Assembly (NCBI GenBank): GCA_964426305.1
Contig: CAYRPO010000025.1
Location: 1-15,622, forward strand
Reading direction: 5' to 3'
Source: CAYRPO01 sp964426305
GTDB taxonomy: Bacteria; Patescibacteriota; Saccharimonadia; Saccharimonadales; CAIOMD01
DNA: 15,622 nt
Shown piece by piece: positions 1 through 6,610 of this stretch. Positions within the stretch are counted from its first letter, which is position 1; every line of letters begins with the position of its first letter. Under the pieces are notes generated by a model that saw only the letters and a list, made by a program, of their open reading frames with translations, was not told the origin of the DNA and searched no databases. A program made the translations under genes and the position numbers.

Positions 1-392
1 GTGGCACTAGCAGGTTCCGATGTTTTTGTGTTCAGATATCCTGCTTGCTGCAATGCAGCCATAAACGAGTTAAAAGATGGTTGATCATTGGTAAAGGTTT
101 GTGTCGTCACAACAGTGCCAACATAGCCGCTGTACACAGTGACGATGCGGCTTGATGCATTAACAGATATCAAGATCTGATAGTGATTTTCTGGTGCTAC
201 GATTTTGCCATCCTGAATAAACGTGACCGTGCCGGTACCGTTGTAGTCTGTAAGGCTTAATGCTTGCTGTGTGGCGGTCGTGCTAGACTGTTTTGTATCA
301 TTGCTACCAAACAGGGCTCGGAATCCCCATACAATCAAGATAATTATCACGAACAGCGCGCCAAGAACCAGTAAAATACGTCCAATTCTCAT
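1..392 (-). CDS. Partial single-pass exported protein, unknown function
   Basis: The ATG is at 390-392 and the frame stays open to the window edge, giving 130 residues with the C-terminus missing. Residues 1-7 are basic (MRIGRIL). Residues 7-26 form one hydrophobic helix, followed by a Ser/Thr-rich linker and a predicted beta-rich exported domain containing TDYNGTGTVTF and QILISVN. This is the usual layout of an uncleaved N-terminal membrane anchor with an extracytoplasmic domain. No family is recognised. The visible exported part has no cysteine. It lies 47 bases downstream of the metallopeptidase gene on the same strand, but a promoter-like TTGTAA-17-TATAGT sits directly before it, with the -10 ending 9 bases before the ATG and no Shine-Dalgarno site. 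It may therefore have its own, nearly leaderless transcript. Confidence 0.75.
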   Translation of the reverse strand, partial: MRIGRILLVLGALFVIIILIVWGFRALFGSNDTKQSSTTATQQALSLTDYNGTGTVTFIQDGKIVAPENHYQILISVNASSRIVTVYSGYVGTVVTTQTFTNDQPSFNSFMAALQQAGYLNTKTSEPASA

Positions 393-401
393 AATACACA
401 A

Positions 402-430
402 ACTATACCACAAAAACTTGTTTTTTACAA
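402..430 (-). promoter_or_regulatory. Promoter of the partial exported protein gene
   Basis: On the minus strand TTGTAA (425-430) and TATAGT (402-407) are separated by 17 bases. The predicted start of transcription is near 395, leaving only about 3 bases before the ATG at 392. The fit is 4/6 for the -35 and 5/6 for the -10. Confidence 0.45.
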
Positions 431-439
431 TGCTTGCGT

Positions 440-1561
440 TTATTTTGTCAGTACATAGGCAGTCATACCAGGAAAGCGATATTCGAGCTCGGCCAACACT
501 TGTAGTTTTTTGATCCCGAGCGGCGACTCAAATGACCGGACCTGATCTGGCATATATATGTCGCCTGTTAGTATGGCACGCGTGGTTTCGGCTACATCCT
601 CGAGTGGATCACTTTGTGCATACATTGATTCATACTGCGGCGTGCCGGCGAAGCGCTGCAAGCCCGCAGAACGCACAACGCTACTGAGCGTATTTGGTGA
701 CGAAAATCGCTGAGCATTCGCCGTTGTAACGTATGTAGACTGGGTCGCGGCAGTATCGAGATTGAGTGCATGCGCCAACTCATGTGCAATTGTGCCGCGA
801 AAGAATGCAATCCCCAGGGTAGGATAGTCTCGTTTTGGCACATAATGAAGCTGTATCGCCGTCTGATCATTCTGGCGATATGTCGATCCGGCCGTAGCGC
901 CTTGTGTGTAAAATTCATTCTGTATTGAGCCATCGTCGGCGATAGTGATTCGTAATGTGCCGCCATTCACGCTGTTTCGTATCGCTGTGGCTGGCAATGA
1001 TCCAATCTGTGATGTCAAACCTACGGCAAGACTATATACCTCTGAGCGGCTCAGGCCAGTTGGAAGCGGTGCGAGTACGGCGCCCCGTGCCGACAAGAAA
1101 GCTGCAAGCATTCTTTCGAGCTCGTACTTGTCTTGGGTTGCGCCATAGGTGGCCAGAAGCTTATCCAGTTGGTTGCGCGTCAATGCGCCTTGTTGTAGTG
1201 AAAATACAGAAGATTGGTTAGCCAATTTTGACCACTCGTGGTCGTCGGCAAGTTGAAAACTTTGAGCAACACGCGCAACAGCCTCGTTGTAGCTACCATT
1301 TTTCAAAGAGGCGGCGTCGGCGGACAGATGAACCCCGTCCAACTGTTGCGGCGCAGCGGCTATAGACTGGAGATGCTCCTGCACAAAGGTGTCCGCGCGA
1401 TGCGTAGCGTCAAGGTGTTTGTCGATTATGCTACCCTTGCCGAGCGTCAACTGATACGCAAGAGCCATGAGCACCCCTGTCACCACAAGACACACCGTAC
1501 GTCTATGAAAACCATACTTCACGAAACGTATACGCCGTAACGCATGTTGTACATACATCAT
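440..1561 (-). CDS. Membrane-anchored HExxH zinc metallopeptidase-like protein
   Basis: 373 residues. A basic N-terminus (RRIRFVKYGFHRR, 9-21) precedes one hydrophobic segment (about 22-40), so the rest should lie outside the membrane. Residues 50-200 are helical and polar with no recognised domain. The zinc-site motif HELAH is at 260-264, with E261 as the expected general base. A downstream EDVAE (321-325) resembles the glutamate helix of gluzincin peptidases, with E325 or E321 as the likely third ligand. The only cysteine (C24) is in the membrane segment. The start fits an AAGG-type ribosome site about 11 bases upstream and a good promoter. By family knowledge it would be a zinc-dependent peptidase acting at the cell surface; the substrate is unknown. 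The peptidase assignment rests on the motif pair alone. Confidence 0.75.
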   Translation of the reverse strand: MMYVQHALRRIRFVKYGFHRRTVCLVVTGVLMALAYQLTLGKGSIIDKHLDATHRADTFVQEHLQSIAAAPQQLDGVHLSADAASLKNGSYNEAVARVAQSFQLADDHEWSKLANQSSVFSLQQGALTRNQLDKLLATYGATQDKYELERMLAAFLSARGAVLAPLPTGLSRSEVYSLAVGLTSQIGSLPATAIRNSVNGGTLRITIADDGSIQNEFYTQGATAGSTYRQNDQTAIQLHYVPKRDYPTLGIAFFRGTIAHELAHALNLDTAATQSTYVTTANAQRFSSPNTLSSVVRSAGLQRFAGTPQYESMYAQSDPLEDVAETTRAILTGDIYMPDQVRSFESPLGIKKLQVLAELEYRFPGMTAYVLTK

Positions 1562-1592
1562 ATAAACTCTACCTTTATCACTATCTATATAT

Positions 1593-1620
1593 ATTTTATA
1601 CTTTTTTATTAATTTGTCAA
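1593..1620 (-). promoter_or_regulatory. Sigma70-type promoter of the metallopeptidase gene
   Basis: Minus strand TTGACA (1615-1620), 16-base spacer, TAAAAT (1593-1598). The predicted transcript start is near 1586, giving a UTR of about 25 bases that contains an AAGGTAG ribosome site. The region is strongly AT-rich. Confidence 0.65.
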
Positions 1621-1682
1621 GGTTTATGTACCCCTGCGCCTAGAGCTGATACACTGAAATCAAGCACAAAGCACAAACACAC

Positions 1683-2651
1683 ATGATTCATCATCTTTTT
1701 ACCGAGCCCGTCATAACCGTGATAGATCTGTTTGCTCGTGGTGGAGGCGGTGGTTCGGGTGGTGGTGGCGGTAGTGGAGGCGGTGGCATGGGCGAAATCA
1801 TTGTATTGCTCGGATATGTCCCAACGCATCTTGTAGGCTCTTTCTTCCGCAGGCGTATGCCGAATCCAGGAGGTATGACACTGGTATTTGTATTGACAAC
1901 CCTGTACGCTGCNNNNNNNNNNNNNNNNNNNNNNNNNNNNNNNNNNNNNNNNNNNNNNNNNNNNNNNNNNNNNNNNNNNNNNNNNNNNNNNNNNNNNNNN
2001 NNNNNNNNNNNNATATGGCATATGATTCGGAGCGGCGACACCTGGATGCTCGAAAACATCGAACAAACCACCGCAGATTATACAACGAGGAGTGGCTCGA
2101 TAAAGGCTTTCGCGGCCCAAAATCAGCTCTACTACAGTCTGGACTGGGGCTGGCTGCTTGTACCTAGACGCGGTGTCTTATTTGGCGCCAGCAAGTTTGG
2201 CACAAGCGATATCAATAACCACGTTATTGGCCTATACAACAACTTACTCATCGAACTATATAGCTACATACCGAAACCCAAAGCCGACACACGCATCGTA
2301 TATACAATTGCCCAAGTTGCGCTACCAAAACGCTACGAATCGATCATCGTCGAGGCAAAAAAGGGCTGGAGCTCCGACCTGTTTCCACGGGCACCAAAAG
2401 GCTACAACACCATAAGCCTGGAGTGGCCAGACTTCAACAAACGTTATCGTGTCTACGCGACCGATATCGAGCAAGTCACGGCCTTTGAACTGCTGCACCC
2501 GGTATACATGGAAAAACTGTTCGCCCTACCCTTCAAGGTAAGTATCGAGGTTGTCGACAATGTCGTATACCTATACACTACCGATACAAAAGCCGATTAC
2601 GCAACTATGCTGAACATCCTGAAAGATGCATTCAAAGAAATGAGACTCTAG
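1683..2651 (+). CDS. DUF3137-like membrane protein, interrupted by a scaffold gap
   Basis: The gene is seen in two pieces. The first (1683-1912) starts with a short N-terminus, then a glycine-serine tract (residues 20-35), then a stretch ending in a hydrophobic segment (about 64-76) cut by the gap. The second (2013-2651) holds a soluble C-terminal region with the pattern EWPDFNKRYRVYATD followed by LLHPVYMEKLF and VDNVVYLY. This matches the C-terminal signature of DUF3137 proteins as I know them (a pre-FNKRF-vY block, a 'P-fME-l' block, a 'vd--lYl' strand). The join is uncertain: exactly 100 N is a nominal gap size, so the frame match across it means little and the true length (322 aa as drawn) is unknown. 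No Shine-Dalgarno site precedes the ATG. The stop overlaps the stop of the convergent UPF0104 gene. Function of the family is unknown. Confidence 0.7.
   Translation: MIHHLFTEPVITVIDLFARGGGGGSGGGGGSGGGGMGEIIVLLGYVPTHLVGSFFRRRMPNPGGMTLVFVLTTLYAXXXXXXXXXXXXXXXXXXXXXXXXXXXXXXXXXXIWHMIRSGDTWMLENIEQTTADYTTRSGSIKAFAAQNQLYYSLDWGWLLVPRRGVLFGASKFGTSDINNHVIGLYNNLLIELYSYIPKPKADTRIVYTIAQVALPKRYESIIVEAKKGWSSDLFPRAPKGYNTISLEWPDFNKRYRVYATDIEQVTAFELLHPVYMEKLFALPFKVSIEVVDNVVYLYTTDTKADYATMLNILKDAFKEMRL
1740..1787 (+). repeat. Glycine-serine codon repeat
   Basis: Sixteen codons encode GGGGGS twice and then GGGG. Mixed Gly codons (ggt, gga, ggc) keep it from being a perfect DNA repeat. It probably forms a flexible linker. 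It lies about 125 bases before the scaffold gap and may have contributed to the assembly break. Confidence 0.8.
1913..2012. other. Scaffold gap of 100 N
   Basis: Exactly 100 undetermined bases, the conventional placeholder for a gap of unknown size between contigs. Order and orientation of the two sides rest on the assembler. The gene split across it makes the join plausible. Confidence 0.97.
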
Positions 2652-3631
2652 GCTTTTTTGCGCCCTACACGAAAGTCCGATAGGACATCTTTACGCAACG
2701 ACCAAAAATAGTAATAGCCAGGAATCGTTGGAATCCAGTAACTGATCACTCGATACACAAGGGTTATGGTTAGTGCGTCCGTGCTCGGTACACCAACTAC
2801 AACTAATCCGGCATATATGCCTGCCTCTGCGGCTCCAAGGCCGCCTGGCGTCGGCACCAGGCCCGCCGCAACGTTCCCAAATACATAGGCTACAAGCGCT
2901 TGTATAATTGTAATCTGCACTCCTAGGGCATGCGCACTCGCCCAGAGCGCCAAAAGACTCGTCAAAGATCCGGCGAAGTTTAAAAAGATTGCCGACACAA
3001 CAACACCCTTCTTGTCCCGATAGTCCGCAAGATTCTTTGCAAAATCACGTGCCATTCCCCGTAGTTTTGTACGAATGTTACGCATCAACAGCAGCCCCAC
3101 GCACGCCGCTATGAGTACAAAAACGAGCTTCAGTACGGTATCCCAGGGTACAGCCGGCGATGACGACGAGTCAACGATATCGCTACTGTCAAAAAGAATG
3201 GCAAAACCGATGATGAACACATACGCCAAGCCGCTCGTAATGGCATTTACCGCCATAACCGAAGCTGCCTGCGTGGCGGTATGCTGTTTTTTTGTCAGAT
3301 AATAAAAATTCAGCGAAAACGTACCCAGACTACTAGGTAGTAGCTTGCTCACAAACAGCCCAGCCATTTGAACACGCAGTGTCAAAAAATATGTCAACGA
3401 CTTGAGTGCAATAACCACGAATTGCCAGGCGACAATCGGCAAGCCACAGAAAAAAATCACCAATCCGAACAACACCCATGCCATGTCCGCGTCTTTTAAG
3501 GCCGCAAAGCTTTCCTTGAGATTGTCGATTTCTGGCACAAAAACGGCCAATGCCAAAACAATGATCAGCCCCAAAAATATATAGCTTTTATATGTATTAA
3601 AGCTTGCTCGTAGCGACTTCATTACGCTCAT
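2648..3631 (-). CDS. UPF0104 / lysylphosphatidylglycerol synthase TM-region family protein
   Basis: An integral membrane protein of about 327 residues with roughly eight hydrophobic helices. The hallmark LVPTPGGLGAAEAG lies about 70 residues from the C-terminus and is the most conserved motif of the UPF0104 (LPG synthase TM, flippase-like) family. The soluble aminoacyl-transferase domain of MprF is absent, so lysyl-PG synthesis is not implied; family members often act in lipid or lipid-linked glycan translocation, but the substrate here is unknown. Start choice is open: GTG 3640, ATG 3631 or ATG 3622. None has a Shine-Dalgarno site, and a TATAAT hexamer at 3630-3635 would favour a leaderless start at 3622. 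It follows the 530-aa gene by about 54 bases on the same strand. Its TAG stop overlaps the convergent DUF3137 stop. Confidence 0.85.
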   Translation of the reverse strand: MSVMKSLRASFNTYKSYIFLGLIIVLALAVFVPEIDNLKESFAALKDADMAWVLFGLVIFFCGLPIVAWQFVVIALKSLTYFLTLRVQMAGLFVSKLLPSSLGTFSLNFYYLTKKQHTATQAASVMAVNAITSGLAYVFIIGFAILFDSSDIVDSSSSPAVPWDTVLKLVFVLIAACVGLLLMRNIRTKLRGMARDFAKNLADYRDKKGVVVSAIFLNFAGSLTSLLALWASAHALGVQITIIQALVAYVFGNVAAGLVPTPGGLGAAEAGIYAGLVVVGVPSTDALTITLVYRVISYWIPTIPGYYYFWSLRKDVLSDFRVGRKKA

Positions 3632-3635
3632 TATA
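3630..3635 (-). promoter_or_regulatory. Consensus -10 hexamer next to the UPF0104 start
   Basis: TATAAT on the minus strand ends 7 bases before ATG 3622. No convincing -35 was found at 16-18 bases. If used, the transcript would begin at about 3623, one base before the ATG. Confidence 0.35.
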
Positions 3636-3685
3636 CCCACACTGTGTACGTTTTATAGGCCACTTTGCGTTACCGTGGAGGTCTT

Positions 3686-5278
3686 TTAGTGTGAAATCAC
3701 CAAGACACAATTCGGTGCACCCCATACGTCCCATACACCAAACTGCAATCGTTGTTGTTGATTTTGAGCATTGTCAGGGTGTACCTTCGTGACATTGACG
3801 CCCGTGTACCGCTCTTTTTCCGATGTAGATATATTTGCCGGGAATCCTATGGCATCGCCATCATTCACCTTGTCGGGGTGTTGCTCAAGCCATGCAAGAC
3901 CAAGGGTTAAATCGGCCGCCATGCAATTCACGCCCGTCTCTTGGGTCATCTGCATGAGGTCTTGCCGTGCATACAGGTTTTCTGCTGCCATAAGTGACAT
4001 GCCATATGACTGGAAGGTGGTCTGGTGTGCGGTCAAGCGTCCATACGGTGATCGTAAGTAATTCATGCCCATAGTGCCATACAATCTCTGATTTTCTGAC
4101 AAAAGGTCGAGCAAATCGCCGTTCACACCAGTTTCGCAGCCAGGAAATAATTCTTTCGTTGCTAGACCACTTCCCCATTGGTTCACGATACTGTTAGCCG
4201 ACCAAGCACGCCGACCATATGGCGGCATGAGCTCAGCCAGTCGATTGTAATCAACTCTCACGAGTCTCAACTGTACATCTGGATACTTCTCGTGCACTTG
4301 TGCTTCACGCTGTTTCAAGTTTGCCAATGTAGCAAAACGCGCCTCCAGACTTGGTAGCATTTGATCCATTGACGTGGCATATTTTTCCTGCCAAGCCAGC
4401 TCCACGGCTTCTGCACTATATTCCACGTCTTGCGGCTTGCCGTAGGCATCGCACCACTGTGCAAGCCGTCGATCGAGCTCTCGTTCTTGCGATTCTATAA
4501 GGTACTCTTGTGCTAGCAAATTCGCCAAAAGTCTCATCTCGCCATACGCTCGCGAAGCTTCTTGCGGCGTATATGGCGGCTTAAAGAAGTAGTCCGACAA
4601 TTGCTTGGCTTCCATGCGATCGTATGCCCATGCAAGCACCTCTCGTACTTTTTCTGCATAATGCTCTCGTAGGTCAGTCTCAAGCACCATCGTGAGCTTT
4701 CCCGCAACAAGACGTTCGATACTGGCGCGATCTTGTCTGAGCTCTGTGGCTAAATCAACATTGGGCATATATGATCGACGATGCTCGGCAGAGTCGGTGA
4801 CGTGCTTCGCAATTAAAGCAGTGATGTCGGCTGCCAACGAATCCGCTTTTTTGAGCGTCGCACCAGCAATCTTCAGCGAAGCATGCTCAACACTATCATC
4901 GCCGTCCGATGCATCAGCATCACCATGCGAAAGCAGTGCCGAAGCACCATCCTCTACTCTTGTCGATACAGCATCGAAAATGCCCATCTCAAACAGAGCC
5001 GCCTCTGCACCCTCTACGTCGGTATCAGTCGGTTCGACAGCCAGGTTGTTAGCATTGGCAATAGCGCCAGTAACAATACGGGGAGCCAGCCATGCCGCAA
5101 CAGAACGTGCAGTTGCACGCGCAATGTCCGAGGTAACGTCCATTTCGATCTGAACCGGACGTACTGCCTCGTTTACCTCTGCTCGTTGCCTTCGAGTCGA
5201 CGCGACATCAAATGCCGGCGGAGCATCTGATTGAGATTCTATTTCACCAACATAAGATTCGTGCGCTTTTGTGTCCAT
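3686..5278 (-). CDS. 530-aa cytosolic protein of unknown function
   Basis: No family recognised. There is no signal peptide or membrane helix. The N-terminal 135 residues are acidic and Ala/Asp-rich (DADASDGDDS at 121-129), probably partly disordered. Residues 140-340 are predicted alpha-helical with many charged residues (RASIERLVAGKL, ESQERELDRRLAQW, LKQREAQVHEKY), compatible with coiled coil. Residues 340-530 look like a globular domain rich in aromatic residues and glycine, ending in FGVWDVWGAPNCVLVISH; three cysteines lie here (C381, C452, C524) and one more at C276. The ATG at 5278 has no clear Shine-Dalgarno site. A 45-codon ORF ends 16 bases upstream, so translation may be coupled to it. 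It is most likely a lineage-restricted protein; I cannot assign a role. Confidence 0.8.
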   Translation of the reverse strand: MDTKAHESYVGEIESQSDAPPAFDVASTRRQRAEVNEAVRPVQIEMDVTSDIARATARSVAAWLAPRIVTGAIANANNLAVEPTDTDVEGAEAALFEMGIFDAVSTRVEDGASALLSHGDADASDGDDSVEHASLKIAGATLKKADSLAADITALIAKHVTDSAEHRRSYMPNVDLATELRQDRASIERLVAGKLTMVLETDLREHYAEKVREVLAWAYDRMEAKQLSDYFFKPPYTPQEASRAYGEMRLLANLLAQEYLIESQERELDRRLAQWCDAYGKPQDVEYSAEAVELAWQEKYATSMDQMLPSLEARFATLANLKQREAQVHEKYPDVQLRLVRVDYNRLAELMPPYGRRAWSANSIVNQWGSGLATKELFPGCETGVNGDLLDLLSENQRLYGTMGMNYLRSPYGRLTAHQTTFQSYGMSLMAAENLYARQDLMQMTQETGVNCMAADLTLGLAWLEQHPDKVNDGDAIGFPANISTSEKERYTGVNVTKVHPDNAQNQQQRLQFGVWDVWGAPNCVLVISH

Positions 5279-5294
5279 ATGGCTATTTTTGCTT

Positions 5295-5432
5295 TCAATG
5301 GTTACGCTTACTTACTTTATTGTACAACGGTTTGTCAAGCGTAAAAAAGACATTCATATCATCCATCCTATGTATAGATACCATTTGCCGAGCAGACATA
5401 ACACTAATACCATTAGATTGACTTGTTTGCAT
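5295..5432 (-). CDS. Possible 45-aa small protein upstream of the 530-aa gene
   Basis: Minus-strand ATG at 5430-5432, stop TGA at 5295-5297. The peptide is polar, begins MQTSQSNGISVMSARQM and ends LYNKVSKRNH. It lies 16 bases ahead of the 530-aa gene in the same direction. A TTGATT-17-TATTAT promoter ends 9 bases before its ATG, matching the near-leaderless pattern of other genes here. Against it: no known family, no Shine-Dalgarno site, Met-rich composition and short length. The stretch could instead be a long 5' UTR. Confidence 0.3.
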   Translation of the reverse strand: MQTSQSNGISVMSARQMVSIHRMDDMNVFFTLDKPLYNKVSKRNH

Positions 5433-5446
5433 TTTTACTATATAAT
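5418..5446 (+). promoter_or_regulatory. Plus-strand promoter with no long gene downstream
   Basis: TTGACT (5418-5423), 17-base spacer, perfect TATAAT (5441-5446). The transcript would begin near 5453 and run antisense into the 3' end of the HAD gene. Only a 12-codon ORF (ATG 5486, stop 5522-5524) without a ribosome site follows. Confidence 0.5.
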
Positions 5447-5470
5447 ATACCTAGCAAACGCCAAAATCAA
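5442..5470 (-). promoter_or_regulatory. Minus-strand half of a bidirectional promoter
   Basis: TTGATT (5465-5470), 17-base spacer, TATTAT (5442-5447). It would start transcription near 5435, three bases before the 45-codon ORF, and read on into the 530-aa gene. Its -10 overlaps the plus-strand -10. Confidence 0.4.
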
Positions 5471-5511
5471 GAGTAACAACACTCAATGCTACGTACAGAA
5501 CCGAAGGCGTC

Positions 5512-5528
5512 GGCTTTACAGTAAAGCC
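5512..5528. other. Hairpin over the HAD stop codon
   Basis: GGCTTTA and TAAAGCC form a perfect 7-bp stem with a 3-base loop. The TAA stop of the HAD gene (5516-5518) sits inside it. No T-tract follows on either strand, so it is not a standard intrinsic terminator; it may stabilise or process the mRNA 3' end. Confidence 0.5.
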
Positions 5529-6082
5529 CCGAGATCAGTAATCGTTTGCTGTAGCGTTCGATATTGCACCGCACGCATACCAAAATCTTGCGCACCTTGC
5601 ACATAGCGCTGTTGATCATCTACAAAGATCGCCTCATGTGGCGCCACATCAAGCTTGGTCGTGATCACTTCGTATGTTTTTGGATCAGGCTTCACCGCAC
5701 CAATGTCACAGGACAGAACAATCTCGTCGAAGAGCGCATTTTGCTCAGGAGTAAATAATGTATCCAGATAGTTCTCGCCGGCGTTCGACAGTAGCCCGAT
5801 AGAATATTTGCCATACAGGTTTTCGGTAATGAACTGAAATAACTCAAGATTTTGTGGATTCTGTCGCAGTTGAGTATACGTTTCGGCAACACTGAGGCTG
5901 GCAAGATCTGCCGCGCCCTTCACGAAATCTGGGAATGAGACAAACCCTCGATCAAGTTGTGTATTGAGATCTTGTGCCGCCTGTAACTTGTCGGGGTCGT
6001 CACTAAAGTATGTCTGCTTGAAAGGTATCCAGCTGTCTACGACAAGTACGCCGTAGCAATCAAAAATTACCGATTTTATCAT
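5516..6082 (-). CDS. HAD-superfamily hydrolase (haloacid dehalogenase/YihX-like)
   Basis: 188 residues, a normal size for a subfamily IA HAD enzyme with a helical cap. Motif I is FDCYGVL with nucleophile D8; the position two residues later is Tyr10 rather than the Asp of typical phosphatases, as in haloacid dehalogenase-type members. Motif II is LLSNAG (S99), motif III K131 in AVKPDPKTYE, motif IV FVDDQQRYV (D155, D156). The residues between about 15 and 85 form the cap. It is expected to be cytosolic and to cleave a small organic phosphate or related substrate; the substrate cannot be read from sequence. AAGGAG (6089-6094) precedes the ATG by 6 bases and overlaps the stop of the gene before it, so the two are translationally coupled. 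Confidence 0.9.
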   Translation of the reverse strand: MIKSVIFDCYGVLVVDSWIPFKQTYFSDDPDKLQAAQDLNTQLDRGFVSFPDFVKGAADLASLSVAETYTQLRQNPQNLELFQFITENLYGKYSIGLLSNAGENYLDTLFTPEQNALFDEIVLSCDIGAVKPDPKTYEVITTKLDVAPHEAIFVDDQQRYVQGAQDFGMRAVQYRTLQQTITDLGALL

Positions 6083-6088
6083 AGAATT

Positions 6089-6094
6089 CTCCTT
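6089..6094 (-). promoter_or_regulatory. Shine-Dalgarno site overlapping the preceding stop codon
   Basis: Minus strand reads TAAGGAG, so the TAA stop of the 156-aa gene shares bases with the AAGGAG of the HAD gene, 6 bases from its ATG. This arrangement indicates translational coupling. Confidence 0.8.
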
Positions 6095-6563
6095 AGTAGC
6101 TTTGCAAGCTTTCGGCTATAGCGTCAATGTGTCTGCTGAGGGCTTGATCGTCTGTTTGCGGAGTCGTATCTGCACAAGCCATCATCGTAGACGCTGTTTG
6201 CGGTTTGAGAACTTTTCGCCCATCATTGAGTACTTTGACAACGTTTTGATTCGTTTTTTGGTCTTTGTCTACCACGCCAATTGTACTAGACATACTGTTG
6301 CATGCTTTTCCCGCAACAGTCACCACCGACTCGCCAGACGCAACAACAATCGCATACATCTGTTGTGCATCTAGGTCAATCACATATGACAGCCGCATAT
6401 CGGGCAGTTTGTGCATCTCGCTATTACCGATTGGGATCTTATTGTTACCCGTGTCATTTTTTGGAGCCTCATCCCCACGATTCGACAACAAATAGGCGCC
6501 TGCGCCAACGGTCATCACTATCAACGCAGCCATCCCTGCTCTGATCCATGTTTTTTGCTTCAT
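6093..6563 (-). CDS. Small membrane-anchored exported protein with two cysteines
   Basis: 156 residues from ATG 6563 (a GTG one codon earlier is possible). Basic residues near the N-terminus precede one hydrophobic helix (about 9-26), then a polar linker (NRGDEAPKNDTGNN) and an exported domain with VIDLDAQQMYAIVVASGESVVTV. Exactly two cysteines lie in the exported part (C88 in GKACN, C130 in MMACAD), suited to one disulfide. The gene lies 47 bases after VKOR, a thiol oxidase, so it is a reasonable VKOR client. No family is recognised. A TATACT hexamer ends 6 bases before the ATG and no Shine-Dalgarno site is seen, so it may have its own leaderless start. It is coupled to the HAD gene downstream. 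Confidence 0.8.
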   Translation of the reverse strand: MKQKTWIRAGMAALIVMTVGAGAYLLSNRGDEAPKNDTGNNKIPIGNSEMHKLPDMRLSYVIDLDAQQMYAIVVASGESVVTVAGKACNSMSSTIGVVDKDQKTNQNVVKVLNDGRKVLKPQTASTMMACADTTPQTDDQALSRHIDAIAESLQSY

Positions 6564-6569
6564 CACTCT

Positions 6570-6575
6570 AGTATA
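6570..6575 (-). promoter_or_regulatory. -10-like hexamer next to the exported protein start
   Basis: TATACT on the minus strand ends 6 bases before ATG 6563, which would place the transcript start on the A of the ATG. No -35 was recognised at the right distance. Confidence 0.3.
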
Positions 6576-6610
6576 ACGCCCCTACACTACTACTGCACGC
6601 AGACTCATAA

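Noticed and set aside
1740..1787. Repeat tract as CRISPR or mobile-element signature
   Set aside because: It is a Gly-Ser codon repeat in frame; no spacer structure, target duplication or transposase.
1617..2120. Minus-strand frame spanning the scaffold gap
   Set aside because: Antisense to the Gly-Ser tract and the DUF3137-like region; its continuity depends on the Ns.
4692..5153. 153-codon plus-strand frame opposite the 530-aa gene
   Set aside because: Ser/Ala-rich mirror of an Asp/Ala-rich coding region; no start signals.
5333..5338. TTGACA on the minus strand as promoter of the 530-aa gene
   Set aside because: No acceptable -10 at 16-18 bases (GTAAGT at 17); a TACAAT lies only 8 bases away.
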